NCBI GenBank assembly: GCA_021018815.1
Contig: JAITYX010000005.1
Location: forward strand, 11,578,001-11,642,000
Length of the DNA stretch: 64,000 bases
Reading direction: 5' to 3'
From: Talinum fruticosum
Taxonomy: Eukaryota; Streptophyta; Magnoliopsida; Caryophyllales; Talinaceae
Made by a program: the position numbers and the translations under genes. Below are positions 21,441 through 31,984 of this stretch, piece after piece; within the stretch, counting starts at the first letter, position 1; the number at the start of each line of letters is the position of its first letter. A model generated the notes under the pieces. That model was not told where the DNA came from, searched no databases, and worked only from the letters and a program-made list of their open reading frames with translations.

Positions 21441-23240
21441 ACCAAGCTCATTTCGAAGAAAGCAAAATTGATCTTTACCAAGAGGCTTAGTAAAGATATC
21501 GGCTAATTGAAGATTAGTAGGAATGAACTCAAGTGCAATGTCACCCTTTTACGAGTGATCGCGTAAGAAGTGATACCGACCTCAATATGCTTTGTTCTTG
21601 AATGCTTGGACAGGATTCTTGGTGATACTGATTGCGCTTTGGTTGTCACACTTGATTGGGACTGAGTTGAGAAATAGTCCAAGATCCTTCAAGTGCTTGT
21701 TTTATCCAAAGAATACGAGCGCAACAAGCTCAGCGACAATATATTCAGCTTCGCGATCGATAGAGCTACCGAGTTACTGCTTCTTTGAGTGCTAAGATAT
21801 TAGGGATTGACCCGAAATTGGCAAGCTCCGGATGTGCTCTTTCGATCAACTTTGTATCCTGCGTAGTGCGAGTGCGAGTATCCGATCGAGACTCGGTTCG
21901 AGTCTCCGGAATACCACGGACCTAAATTCGAGTGCCTGCAACATATCTGAATATTCTCTTCACCGCAGTGAGATGTGATTCTTTTGGGTTAGCTTGAAAT
22001 CTTGCGCATAAGCAAACACTGAACATTATATCCGGCTCGCTTGAAGTAAGATATAGCAGAGATCCAATCATACCTCGATAAAGTTTCGATCTCTTGCTTT
22101 ACCTTTCTCATCCGAGTCAAGCTTTATCTTGCTTGCTCATAGGAGTAGATGCGTGTTTTGCATCTTGGAGTTTGTATTTGTTCAGCAGTTCCTCGGTGTA
22201 CTTTGATTGATGAACAAAGATTCCATCTTTGTCTTGTTTGATTTGCAACCCAAGGAAGAAATTGAGTTCTCCCATCATACTCATTTGGAACTCTTGACTC
22301 ATCAACTCGGAAAATTCTCGGCACGAAACTCATTAGTAGCACCAAAAATAATATCATCGACATAGATTTGAACAATAAGAAAATCTTTCTCTTTGGTCTT
22401 TATAAATAGGGTCTTGTCGATCTGACCTCTATTAAAATCATTTTGAACTAAGAAGCTACTCGAGTCTTTCATACCAAGCTCGAGGTGCTTGCTTAAGACC
22501 ATAGAGAGCCTTTTGAAGTTCGAAAACATGATTTGGAAATTCCGAGTTTTCAAAACCAGGAGGCTGCTCGACATAGACCTCTTCTTCAATAAAACCATTG
22601 AGAAAAGCACACTTAACATCCATTTGATATAATTTAATATGCATGCTTGGATGCAAATGCCAACGATCTTCTAATGGCCTCAATTCAGCTACTGGTGCAA
22701 AGGTTTCCCCACAATCAATTCCTTCTTCTTGATTGTAACCTTGACCACAAGTCTAGCCTTATTTCGACTACCAATCCACTCTCATCCAGTTTGTTTTTGA
22801 AAACCCATTTGGTTCCTATAGCTGGGTGGTCGGAAGGTCGGTTGGTCGAGTCCGAGACTTGGTTTCTCTCGAATTGATTAAGTTCCTCTTGCATGGCCTC
22901 TACCCATTCAGGTTCATTAAGGGCCTCTAGTGCATTTTTGGGTTCATTTAATGAAATGAATGCGGTGAATGCACATAGATTGTGTAAAGAGGAACGAGTT
23001 CTTACCCCATTGTTGATGTCAAAAATGATGTTTTCTTGGGGATGACTGGAAGTAAATTTGAATGCTTTACCAGTTCTTTGGTTTACCAGATTTGTGGGCT
23101 GAAGCTGCTTGATCTTCGAAGCTTGTTACGAGTGATCTTCTTCATTGACTTGTTCGTTACGAGCGAGCTCTTGAGCTGTCTCATTCCGAGCTTCCTCGTT
23201 ACGAGTGACTTCATTACGAGTCGAGTTGGGTCTAAGTCTT
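21441..23240 (-). pseudogene. reverse transcriptase and RNase H of element J
   Basis: Read leftwards: NEPEWVEAMQEELNQFE (about 22910), GTKWVFKNKLDESG, MHIKLYQMDVKCAFLNGFIE (about 22630), ELQKALYGLKQAPRAWYER, then FLIVQIYVDDIIFGATNE with an intact YVDD at 22353-22364. Next is MSMMGELNFFLGLQIKQDKDG and KYKLQDAKHASTPM (about 22150). RNase H motifs run from 22080 to 21480 in broken frames. The palm motifs are better kept than in element A, but frameshifts (for example near 22450 and 22690) prevent a full product. Confidence 0.85.
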
Positions 23241-24638
23241 TGTAGGCTCGACTTCGTCATCATCTCTCCTTAGCTTGAGTTGCTCATTTTCTTTTCGAGT
23301 AACTCGGACTCGGTCTCATTAGCTTGAGTACTTGTCTTGAGTTCTCCGAGTGTGAGTCTCGGTTTTCTAATTCGTTTTTCAAAGAGGTGCTCTCGAAGTG
23401 ATTGACTCAAGTTGTTCTTTGAAATGAGAAGAATCAGAATTGGAATTTTCTTCCAAAGTAAAAATGTATTTGGCTAAATCAACTTTGGAGAATTTGAGGA
23501 AGTAGTTTATTACCTCTTGAGGATCGGTTTCCTCATTGTCGAGTCCGAGTCCGAGTCGACTCTCTTTCGGCTTCGAGTCGAGTTTGCCATCGGACACTTT
23601 GAGTCATCCGAGTCCTCGTCGTCTTCGATGAGTCCTCATCACTCCATGTCGCCATCATGGCCTTTTTCTTCTTCCTGTCCCTTTTTCTTTTTGGACAGTC
23701 CTTGACTATGTGGTCTTTGCTTGCCACATTCAAAACATCCAGAATTCTTAGTCAAAGATAACTTTGAGGAGAAGAAAACTTACCTTTTCTATCTCTCTTG
23801 TCTTTCTTGTAGAATTCTTCCTTTGGCCTTTTGTCCCATCTTTTATGCTTTATCATTCTCTTGAAGCCTCTTGCAATAAGTGCCATGGGATCGTCTTACG
23901 AGTCGGAAGAGCTCGGACTTGCTTCTTTGGATTACGAGGCTTTAAGCGCGATGTTCCTTTTGGAAGTACCCTCGGCATCTTCTTCTTCCGGATGTATCTC
24001 ATGCCTTAGAAGCTTTCCAATGAGCTCGTCCGGCTTCAAGAGTGAGAGGTTCCGAGCCTCTTCTATGGCGAGTCACCTTAGGACCCCATCGTCTTTTGGG
24101 TAGGCTTCGAGAATTTTCAGGCACATTTCTTCATAGGAGATTTTCTTTCCCGGAGATTTGAGATTGTTGGTGATCTCGGTGAAGCGAATGAACATCCGAG
24201 TAATGTTCTCCTCTGGCTCCATTTTGAAAAGCTCATATTTGTGAAGATCTTGACTGATCTTCGCTTGTCTCACCTGACTTGTACCTTCGTAGGTGTTGAC
24301 CAAGGTATCCCACACCTCTTTAGCGAGTCACGAGCGGAGACTCGATTGTATTCTTCGAGCTTATGGCGCACATAAGAATGTTCATGGCTTTGAAATTCTT
24401 TACGAACTTCTCGCCTGCTGCTGGTGTGAACTCGGCCTTTGTCTTGGGAAGGATTACGAATTCATCTGTCTTCGTTGGAATGTAGTTTCCTTGTTGTATG
24501 ATTTCCCATACTTCTTCATCATGATCCATGAGGAAACATTCCATAAGCTTCTTCCGGTGCCCAAAGTTTGAACCTTTGAATTTTGGTGGCTCTGTTGGAA
24601 GATCTTCCTTCGTCGAACTCTCCGGTGTTACGAGCCAT
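23241..24638 (-). pseudogene. gag of element J, fused to the pol linker
   Basis: The start ATG at 24638 gives MARNTGEFDEGRSS, followed by a frameshift. The next blocks are MECFLMDHDEEVWEIIQQGN (24544), KEVWDTLVNTYEGTSQVRQA (about 24315), ITRMFIRFTEITNNLKS, a knuckle region at about 23733-23690 (SKDHIVKDCPKRKRDRKKK), an acidic tract and a coiled coil to about 23280. It then runs directly into LRRDDDEVEPTK, which in other copies lies between integrase and RT. The join deletes the linker, protease and integrase. Confidence 0.8.
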
Positions 24639-24683
24639 CCGATCTTTAAACCTTTGGATTGTAAGATCCTTTACGAAAGGCTA

Positions 24684-24697
24684 GGCTCGATACCAAT
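24684..24697 (-). other. Primer-binding site of element J
   Basis: The minus strand reads ATTGGTATCGAGCC immediately inside the LTR at 24698. TGGTATC is the initiator Met-tRNA type site; the third part differs from TGGTATCAAAGCC of element E. Confidence 0.75.
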
Positions 24698-26270
24698 TGA
24701 AGGTTTGCTCGGGGAGAGTCCGAGTCACCCTAGAGGGGGTGAATAGGGTGATAGAAAATTCTTTGTGAAAACTCACAAATTTGAGCGAGAAAAGAGAAAA
24801 GACATATTACGAGTCTATCAACGGGGTCGAAAAGATTGGACTCGGAAAGCAATGAATCGAAGGAACAAGAGCGATAAAGGCTGTTTGAGTCTAGAATGAA
24901 CTCGGAAAGATAACACTTAAGATTTTACATGGAAACCCTCACTGGGGCAGAAAACCACGGCCCGTGTCAATCCGGACACGAAGTCAAATCCACTATTTTG
25001 AGTCCACAAAATACCGTGAGCTGGTCGAACCCGAGTTGCTCCCTTAGACAACTCTATACAAGTTTTCCTAGACTCGAAGTTCCCTTATCCGATCTGGTAC
25101 TTCCTAGCTAAGATAACCCTTACAGCTAGGGACAACTAAGTTGAGTTAACCTTTACGGCTTAGTCAAGGGACCTTACAAAGAATGTAAGAAGAGTTTGTA
25201 ACTAAGTACAAGACCTTACAACTCGAAAGTAATGAATTACGAGTGGGAGTTGTAAGTTGAAGATTGAAAGTGAATACAATAACTTTGATCAAGTATGTGT
25301 ATAAACAATATGTTCGGCCACCTTCAAGTCTTATGAAGTGGCTTCCATTTATAGATAACCAAGCGAGTAGCCGTTATCTTCATCTGCTGGCCGAGAGTCT
25401 TCGTGACCGTTGATAGAGGCTTTCGAGTGCTCGGAAAGTGTCCGTTGAAATATGAACGTTGGACAACGGTTTAACTCTCTTGGAAGTCCCAAAACCATCG
25501 GTAGTGTCTTGAAAAATGAGGTGAAAACCACCGTTAAGCTTAGCGTTCCAGTTTTCCGGATATGGAAGCAGAGCGACTTCGACACAATCTTACGGGACTG
25601 GAGCGAGGGATGGTGAAGAGCCATGTCTGCTGGTGATTTGACGTTACGAAGCCGGTTACTTTTGTATTTTGAAAAATGTATCCTCGATTGAATAACCTAC
25701 AAAAGTAAATCAATTTTGGTTCTCAAAGTATAGAATACTTTGGCCCAAGATTAGATGCGAGATAATAAAATAATTATAGTAATTAAGCAACAGATTATAC
25801 GAGTCGAAACGAAATGGAATTTTACGAGTCCAATATCCATGATACTCGGAATTCCATCGACTTAGTCTAAGCGAAGAATCAAGTTCGATAAAGGATATTA
25901 GAGAGGATTAACTTGATATAGACTAAGCATGAAATAAACTAAGAATACTGACTATAACGAAATAGAACAAATAACCACAAGTCGGATTCCGAGTGAGAAA
26001 CGACGGAATACTTGGTATATTCAAAAATGCGATTAATCGAGTGAGGATGGACTCGGAATAAAGGACCGAGTTTTACGAGTCGACACTACGGAAAGCGATA
26101 AATATGATAAGTGAAAGATGTATCACTTAGAGAAAATACTATTTTACCCAACTAAGTTTCTAGGACACGAGAGAATGCCTTGGAATCAAAACTCTACATG
26201 TATGAAATCGTTATACTTGATTTCTTTTTCATAACTCGAGAAAAGTATTAAGCGATGTATGCGAGTCTTC
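24698..26270 (-). repeat. 5' LTR of element J
   Basis: This LTR runs from TGAAGGTTTGCTCGGGG at 24698 to GAGTCTTC at 26270, then the duplication GATTA. The last A of TTCA is absent: CTTCAGATTA would be expected and CTTCGATTA is found. The TATA box is changed to CATTTATA on the plus strand near 25347, unlike its partner LTR. Confidence 0.9.
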
Positions 26271-26275
26271 GATTA

Positions 26276-26810
26276 GCTTAAAATCTTACACAAAGGCAAA
26301 TATTGAACATGATATTTGGCCTACTAGATGTGAGATAAAGTAGAGATCCAATCATACCTCTGTGGAGTTTCTTATCTATAGCTTTCCCATCCGAGTCCAG
26401 TTTCAAACTACTACTTATAGGTGTTGCTTGCATGCTTCACATCTTGTAGTTTGTACTTCTTTGAAAGCTCCTTGGTATACTTGGATTGATGGACATAAAT
26501 GCCATCTTTGTCTTGTTTGATTTGTAGACCAAGAAAGAAGTTGAGTTCTCCCATCATACTCATTTTGAACTCCTGTCTCATCAACTCGGAAAACTCTTGA
26601 CATAGAGTTTCATTAGTAGCTCCAAAAATGATATCATCAACGTAAATCGAATGATAAGAAAATCTTTCCCCTTGGGTTTTACAAAAAGAATTTTGTTAAT
26701 CTGAGCTCTTTTGAAATCATTTTCAACCAAGAAAATGCTTAGTCTTTCATACCAAGCTCCGGGAGCTTGTTTAAGACCATGTAAAGAGCCTTTTGCAATT
26801 TTCAAACAAT
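26276..26810 (-). pseudogene. reverse transcriptase fragment of element F
   Basis: Read leftwards: KGSLHGLKQAPGAWYERLSI, FLVENDFKRAQINKILFVKP, a frameshifted YVDD region near 26640, then MSMMGELNFFLGLQIKQDKD and the KYKLQDVKHA block near 26430. It joins 17203 once element J is removed. The upstream part of RT and the integrase end are missing at the junction with element D at 26811. Confidence 0.8.
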
Positions 26811-26962
26811 TCTCTTTCTCTATCTAACACATGTCATTTTCAAAGAATTCGAACCGTTAGAGAGACAAATATTGGAATTGTAGCAGTTGGACTGCTGTAC
26901 GTCATGTCTAAGAATGTCGTTTGAATGTTAACAAAGAAGGTTGAAAGACATTTCTGTCTCTC

Positions 26963-26970
26963 TATATATA
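26963..26970 (+). promoter_or_regulatory. TATA box of a putative internal promoter upstream of aORF (element D)
   Basis: TATATATA lies in CTCTATATATAACATC, 187 bp before the ATG at 27150, almost the same distance as in element A (186 bp). The leader that follows includes a (CT)n run at about 27062-27081. Confidence 0.55.
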
Positions 26971-27061
26971 ACATCTATTCGTCTTTATATCTTCACTTTG
27001 CGCCTTACTCTTCTTACACGATATTCTCTACTCTCTCATACTCGTGCCTTACTCTCAAAGT

Positions 27062-27081
27062 GCTCTCTCTCTCTCTCTCTC
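27062..27081 (+). repeat. CT microsatellite in the aORF leader
   Basis: A near-perfect CT run of about 20 bp lies between the TATA box and the aORF ATG of element D. CT-rich leaders occur at this place in all copies. Confidence 0.8.
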
Positions 27082-27149
27082 GCTCTTTTTCTAGTAACCT
27101 CTCATCTCTTCGCTCTCATAAGCCTAAATGCGGTTCTACTTTTGAGTTC

Positions 27150-27696
27150 ATGGGGTCTACAATAAAGAAGGCCCGAAAGATAACTCAAGAGGGTACGTCC
27201 GATCCCTCAAAAGTGTTTGTTGTCCAGCACTTCACGTTGGATGACAAGTTTTTCAAAACCACCTCCTTCTCTTGGCTTAAATTCATTCAAGAAACTGGAG
27301 TATACAACTATCTATGCTTCAGCGATTTCATTTATCCAGAACTCCTAGCTGAGTTCTATGCTAACAAATCCTTTTCCGGAGGTGTCATAATTTCCAAAGT
27401 TCAAGGTACCACTTGTTAAAATCAACCTCCCTCTTCTCCACAAACTTTTCAATGTTACTTCTCTTTTCGAATTCCAACCACATTCCTTTTCTAAAAGTTG
27501 TCGATGACTTCTTCGACAAATTTGCCAAAAAGTGCATGAGTACGAGAAAAATTTCTTTGTGACTCGGATGAAAAGTGAGGTCAGATTGCTCTGTTACATT
27601 CTGATGCAAACATTCTTTGCTCACCACTCGAGCAAGGAGAACCCAAACACCAGGGCTCTCAATGTTTTGTTTGATATTATGGAGGGTTATGATGTA
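27150..27696 (+). pseudogene. aORF of element D, N-terminal half
   Basis: ATG 27150 opens MGSTIKKARKITQEGTSDPS, then VQHFTLDDKFFKTTSFSW, ETGVYNYLCFSDFIYPELL and AEFYANKSFSG. The frame is open to 27419; a one-base shift follows, and the text continues as VVDDFFDKFAKK, NFFVTRMKSEVRLLCYILM and LFDIMEGYDV to 27696. An upstream in-frame ATG at 26925 extends only into leader sequence and is not favoured. The gene is split here by a solo LTR with TSD ATGTA and resumes in frame at 30588. This is the best preserved aORF. Confidence 0.75.
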
Positions 27697-30582
27697 CGAA
27701 GACTCGGACCTATCATATACATCATTATGAGTTCCATCAAGGAATCAGGTATAGGACTTCATCTCTTATAAGGTTTTGATTAAAAGTCATTCTATCTATT
27801 CTTGCATGTTCAAACACTTGTTTTATTATGCATAAACTCGGTTCCGACTTCATGATCTAAGTTTGATTGAATTACTTGTGTTAATTCATCTTTCTAAGTC
27901 AGCATGCTTGGTTTGAACATTGGCGAGTCTAGATCAAGTCTTTTCACTCCTTTAGGACTCGAGATAATTATGCACTTATTTATCTTAATTAAATTATTAT
28001 CCGTGTCTAATCTTGGACCAAAGTATTTTATACTTTGAAAACCAAACTAATTTACTTTTGTAGGCTATTCAAACGATGCTATCCTATTTTTGAAATACAA
28101 AAGTAACCAGCTTCAAGATGTCAAAACAAGAGCAGACAAGGCTTTTTCTACCGAAGACCGAAGACCGGACATCTGTGCCAAGGTTGTGCTGTTTCCAAAA
28201 CTAGAAATCTGCAACGCTAAGCTCAACGGTGGTTTCCACCCTACTTTTTAGACACCACCGGTGGATTGGGACTTCCAATGGAGTCAAGAGCCGTTGCCCA
28301 ACGTTCACACCTCAACGGATATTTTCTAAGTAACTCAAAAAATCCATTGCAACGGTCACAAATGACTTCCGATCGGAAGATAGTCAGAATGGCTAATGCT
28401 GCTTGGTTATCTATAAATAGAAGTCAACTCTCAAGACTTGAAGATTGTTGAATCAACTGTCAATACACGCACTTAAGCAAAAGTCATTGTATTCATACTC
28501 AATCTTCTACTTACAACTCCAACTCTGTACTTAACATCTTTCCGATTTGTAAGGTCTTCTAATCGGTTTACAAACACTCATTCTTACTTTACGAGTAAGG
28601 TCCCTTGGCTGAGTCGTAAGGGTTAACTCGGCTCGGTTGTTGAAGGTTTGCTCGGGGAGAGTCCGAGTCACCCTAGAGGGGGTGAATAGGGTGATAGAAG
28701 TTTTTCGTGGAAACTTCCCCTCTTCGTCAAAAAACAAGACAGAGACAGATTCTAAGTCTGTCAACGGGGTCGAAACGATTGGACTCGAAGGCTATCTAGC
28801 GAAAGAGCAAGAGCGATGAAAGCTGTCCGAGTCTAGAATGAACTCGGAACGATAACCCTTAGAATTTACGTGGAAACCCTCCTGGGGCGAGAAAACCACG
28901 GACCGTGTCAATCCGGACACGAAGTCAAATTCATTATTTTGAGTCCACAAAATACCGTGAGCGATCGAACCCGAGTTGCTCCCTTAGAAAACTTTATACA
29001 AGTTTTCCTAGACTCGAAATTCCCTTATCCGATCTAGTACTTCCTAGCTGAGATAACCCTTATAGCTAGGGACAACTAAGCTGAGTTAACCCTTACAGCT
29101 TAGTTAAGGGACCTTACAAAGAATGTAAGAAAGAGTTTATAAGCGAGTACAAGACCTTACAACTCGAAAGTAATGAATTATAGAGTGGGAGTTGTAAGTT
29201 GAAGATTAGAAGTAAATACAATAACTTTGAGCAAGTATGTGTATTAACAATATGTTCGGCAACCTTCAAGTCTTGTGAGATGGCTTCTATTTATAGATGA
29301 CCAGGCGAGAATAGCCGTTATCTTCGTCTGCTAGCCGAGAGTCCTCTGTGACCATTGATAGAAGCTTTACGAGTCACTCGGAAAGTATCCGTTGTAATAT
29401 GAACGTTGGACAACGGTTTAACTCTTCTTGGAAGTCCCAAAACCATTAGCGGTGTCTTGGAAGATAAGGTGGAAACCACCGTTAAGCTTAGCGTTCCAGT
29501 TTTCCAGATTTGGAAACAAACAGCCACGACACAATCTACTGGGACTCGGAGCGAGAGAAGGTGAAGAGCCATGTCGGTCGGTGATTTGACGTTACGAAGC
29601 TAGGTTACTTTTGTAGTTTGAAAAGTGTATCCTCTATTAAATAACCTACAAAAGTAAATCAATTTCGGTTCCGAAAGTATAAAATACTTTGGTCCAAGAT
29701 TAGACACGAGATAGTAAAATAATTACGATAATTAAGCAACCGATTATCCGAGTCGAAACGAAATGGAATTTTACGAGTCCAATATCCATGATACTTAGAA
29801 TTCCATCCGACTTAGTCTAAACGAAGAATCAAGTTCGATAACGAATATCGAGTGAATTAACTTGATATAGACTAAGCATGAAACAAGCTAAAAATACCGA
29901 CTATAACAAAATAGGGCTTATAACCACAAGTCGGATTCCGAGTGAGAAAAGACGAAATACTTGGTCTATTCAATCTGCGATAAAGCCGAGTGATGCTTGG
30001 ACTCGGAATAAAGAACCGGTTTTACGAGTCAGCTTACGGATAAGTAAGAAATATAATAAGTAATATCTGTATCACTTAGAAAAGATACTATTTTACTCAA
30101 ATAAGTTTCGATATACGAGAGAATGCCTTGGAATCAAAACTCTATAGGTATGAGATTGTTATACCCGATTCCTTTTATACAACTCGGAAAAGTATTGAGT
30201 AGTGTCCGAGTCTTCGATTGTCCCTAATTGTAAAGGTTACCTCGGTTAGGAAGTACTAGATCGAGATAAGGTAATTTATGAGTTAAGGAAAATCTTATAA
30301 AGAATTGTCTAAGGGAGCAATTCCGGTTGAGTCTTTCTACTGTATTTTGTGGATTCAAAATAGTGGATTTGACTTGATGCTTGAATTAGCACCGACCGTA
30401 GTTTTACGCCCCGGGAGGGTTTCCACGTAACTTTACGAGTTAGCACTTTTTTGAGTCCAATATAGTCTCGGACTCTCCACAGAGTCATCTCTAGTTTTAT
30501 TCTTCCATTACCTATTTAAATTTCCCCATCACCCTATTCACCCCCTCTAGGGTGACTTAGTCTCTCCAAGAGCAAACCTTCA
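27697..30582 (+). repeat. Solo LTR inserted in the aORF of element D, itself interrupted
   Basis: The LTR starts at 27697 (CGAAGACTC, TG changed to CG) and ends AAACCTTCA at 30582. ATGTA at 27692-27696 and 30583-30587 is the target duplication. Without the nested LTR (28641-30216) and its duplication it is 1305 bp. The TATA box is at 28412-28419. No internal region is present, so it is a solo LTR left by LTR-LTR recombination. Confidence 0.9.
28641..30216 (-). repeat. Solo LTR nested in a solo LTR
   Basis: This complete 1576-bp LTR in minus orientation runs from TGAAGGTTTGCTCGGGG at 28641 to GAGTCTTCG at 30216. It is flanked by GTTGT (28636-28640) and ATTGT (30217-30221). Removing it restores CTCGGTTGTCCCTAATTG of the outer LTR. 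The reversed TATA box is at 29288-29295. It resembles the LTRs of element J most closely, so it belongs to the same young subgroup. Confidence 0.9.
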
Positions 30583-30587
30583 ATGTA

Positions 30588-31551
30588 GACCTCTTTCCTT
30601 TCATTATCGAGAAAATGTCTCAAGTGCTCGCTCAATTAAAGAAATCAGCTCCTTTTCCTTTTGGAGCTCTTCTCTCTATTATCTTCAAATAATTTAAGAT
30701 CCCCTTCCCTCGGATCCCTCTGCTATTTCTTAGTTGGCTATAGTTACGGGCCGAAAACAACTTCTAAGGCATGGATACCAGGAGGTTAAACCTGGTGAAT
30801 GGGTTCACTCTTCCGAGTTGGAACTTGCCTCTCCTCCTCCCAAGACTCGGATACAACCCACTCAGCCATCTACTTCAGCTGGCCCCTCCTCTTCTCAAGC
30901 TCCTCTCTCAGTCGACGCTTTTGTTGCCTTGGTCAAAAACTCGTGTCTACAGACTTACCAACTTCTATCGGTTGTACACTATATCAAGCCTATTTTCCAT
31001 GGGATGGTCATTCACCGGAAGACCGGCCAATCCCAGATTCAGGAGTGTCGGTCCTTGATGCTTGAGTTCCAAAGGATTCTTGGCGAGCAATGCGAATAGC
31101 TCCAACTTCTTCGAGAGCGCGAACGAAGGCTGCGCATGACTTATAATCCTTCGACACATCCGAGGAGTCCTCCAACCCGGCCAAATCTACCTCCGATGAG
31201 GTAGAAGAAGAAGAACAAGCTAAGGACACAGCTGAGGTAGGCGAGGCTTAGCCTCGAAGACGAGAATAAGGAGGAAGAAGGAGGACAAGAAGAGGATGCT
31301 CCACCAAAAGACAAGGGGACTATAGAGCCCGAACTTGAGCTAATCTCCTCGGATTTGAGTGGAGCGAGAATATGCTTGGAGATGTTGGACAGTCCAAACC
31401 AGCTGACTTAGAAGCCCCTGTAGTCTTCCAGGAAGACGAGCCCGAGGATGACATTGTCATGACTCGACCGCCCGAGTCTAAGCCGCTTCTCAACATCCCG
31501 GTGCTACCACCGCCACGTTCTACCACTACTCGTTCGTCCTCCTCTTCCTAA
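30588..31551 (+). pseudogene. aORF of element D, C-terminal half
   Basis: It continues in frame across the solo LTR: GYDV, then DLFPFIIEKMSQVLAQLKK and FPFGALLSIIFK. An open piece from 30734 to 31099 carries RKQLLRHGYQEVKPGEWVHS, a Pro/Ser-rich linker (STSAGPSSSQAPLS) and a helical segment (HRKTGQSQIQECRSLMLEF) likely to form a coiled coil. Next is an acidic Glu-rich stretch (31190-31320) and the tail VVFQEDEPEDD, then NIPVLPPPRSTT, with a stop at 31549. The tail recurs in E and F. The function is unknown. Confidence 0.7.
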
Positions 31552-31976
31552 CCAGCTCCACCGTCTTAATCTTTTTTTCTTTTTTTGTGTCCAACATTAA
31601 ATGTATTCTCTTTCCACTTTTCTTCCCTTCTTTTTGCTAAAATTCTAGGGGAGAAAAATGAAAACTTGATGTTTGGTTTAAGGGAGTTTCTCTCCTCTCT
31701 TGTTGTTGTAAATAATTTTTTTAATGAATGATCGTTAATGCTTATCTTTTCTACACTTTGATCATTTACGAGTTTCTTTTAGTATTTATCTTATCTACTC
31801 GGAAATCTGTGTTGGTTCTAATATCTGCTTATAAGTCATGCTTTGACCTGGAATTTCTTTACATTTAACATGCTCCGATATAGAAGAAATAACGAGATAA
31901 TTGGCACTCGAAAACTTAATATGTACTAACAAGTTTCTATCTTAAGAATGGAATGCCTTTCATCAAAAAGGGAGAT
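31552..31976 (+). other. 3' UTR and polypurine tract of element D
   Basis: This is AT-rich with T runs, then TTGATGTTTGGTTTAAGGGAG (about 31667), a motif also found reversed in F, J and E. The PPT AAAAAGGGAGA is at 31965-31975, preceded by CTTTCATC. No gene is seen. Confidence 0.75.
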
Positions 31977-31984
31977 TGAAGACT

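Larger units (their letters stand above)
17204..26270 (-). mobile_element. Element J: young, internally deleted Sirevirus-type copy
   Basis: J is a complete LTR-to-LTR insertion of 9067 bp. It is flanked by GATTA at 17199-17203 and 26271-26275; removing one copy restores the RT reading of element F (TTGGATTAGCTT, as in element E near 43409). The LTRs are 1571 and 1573 bp and look almost identical by eye, so it is one of the youngest insertions. It has gag, RT, RNase H and aORF, but the linker, protease and integrase are missing. Confidence 0.9.

Noticed and set aside
27062..27081. CT run as part of a CRISPR-like or satellite array.
   Set aside because: It is a single simple repeat in a leader; no spaced repeats of constant length occur in the window.
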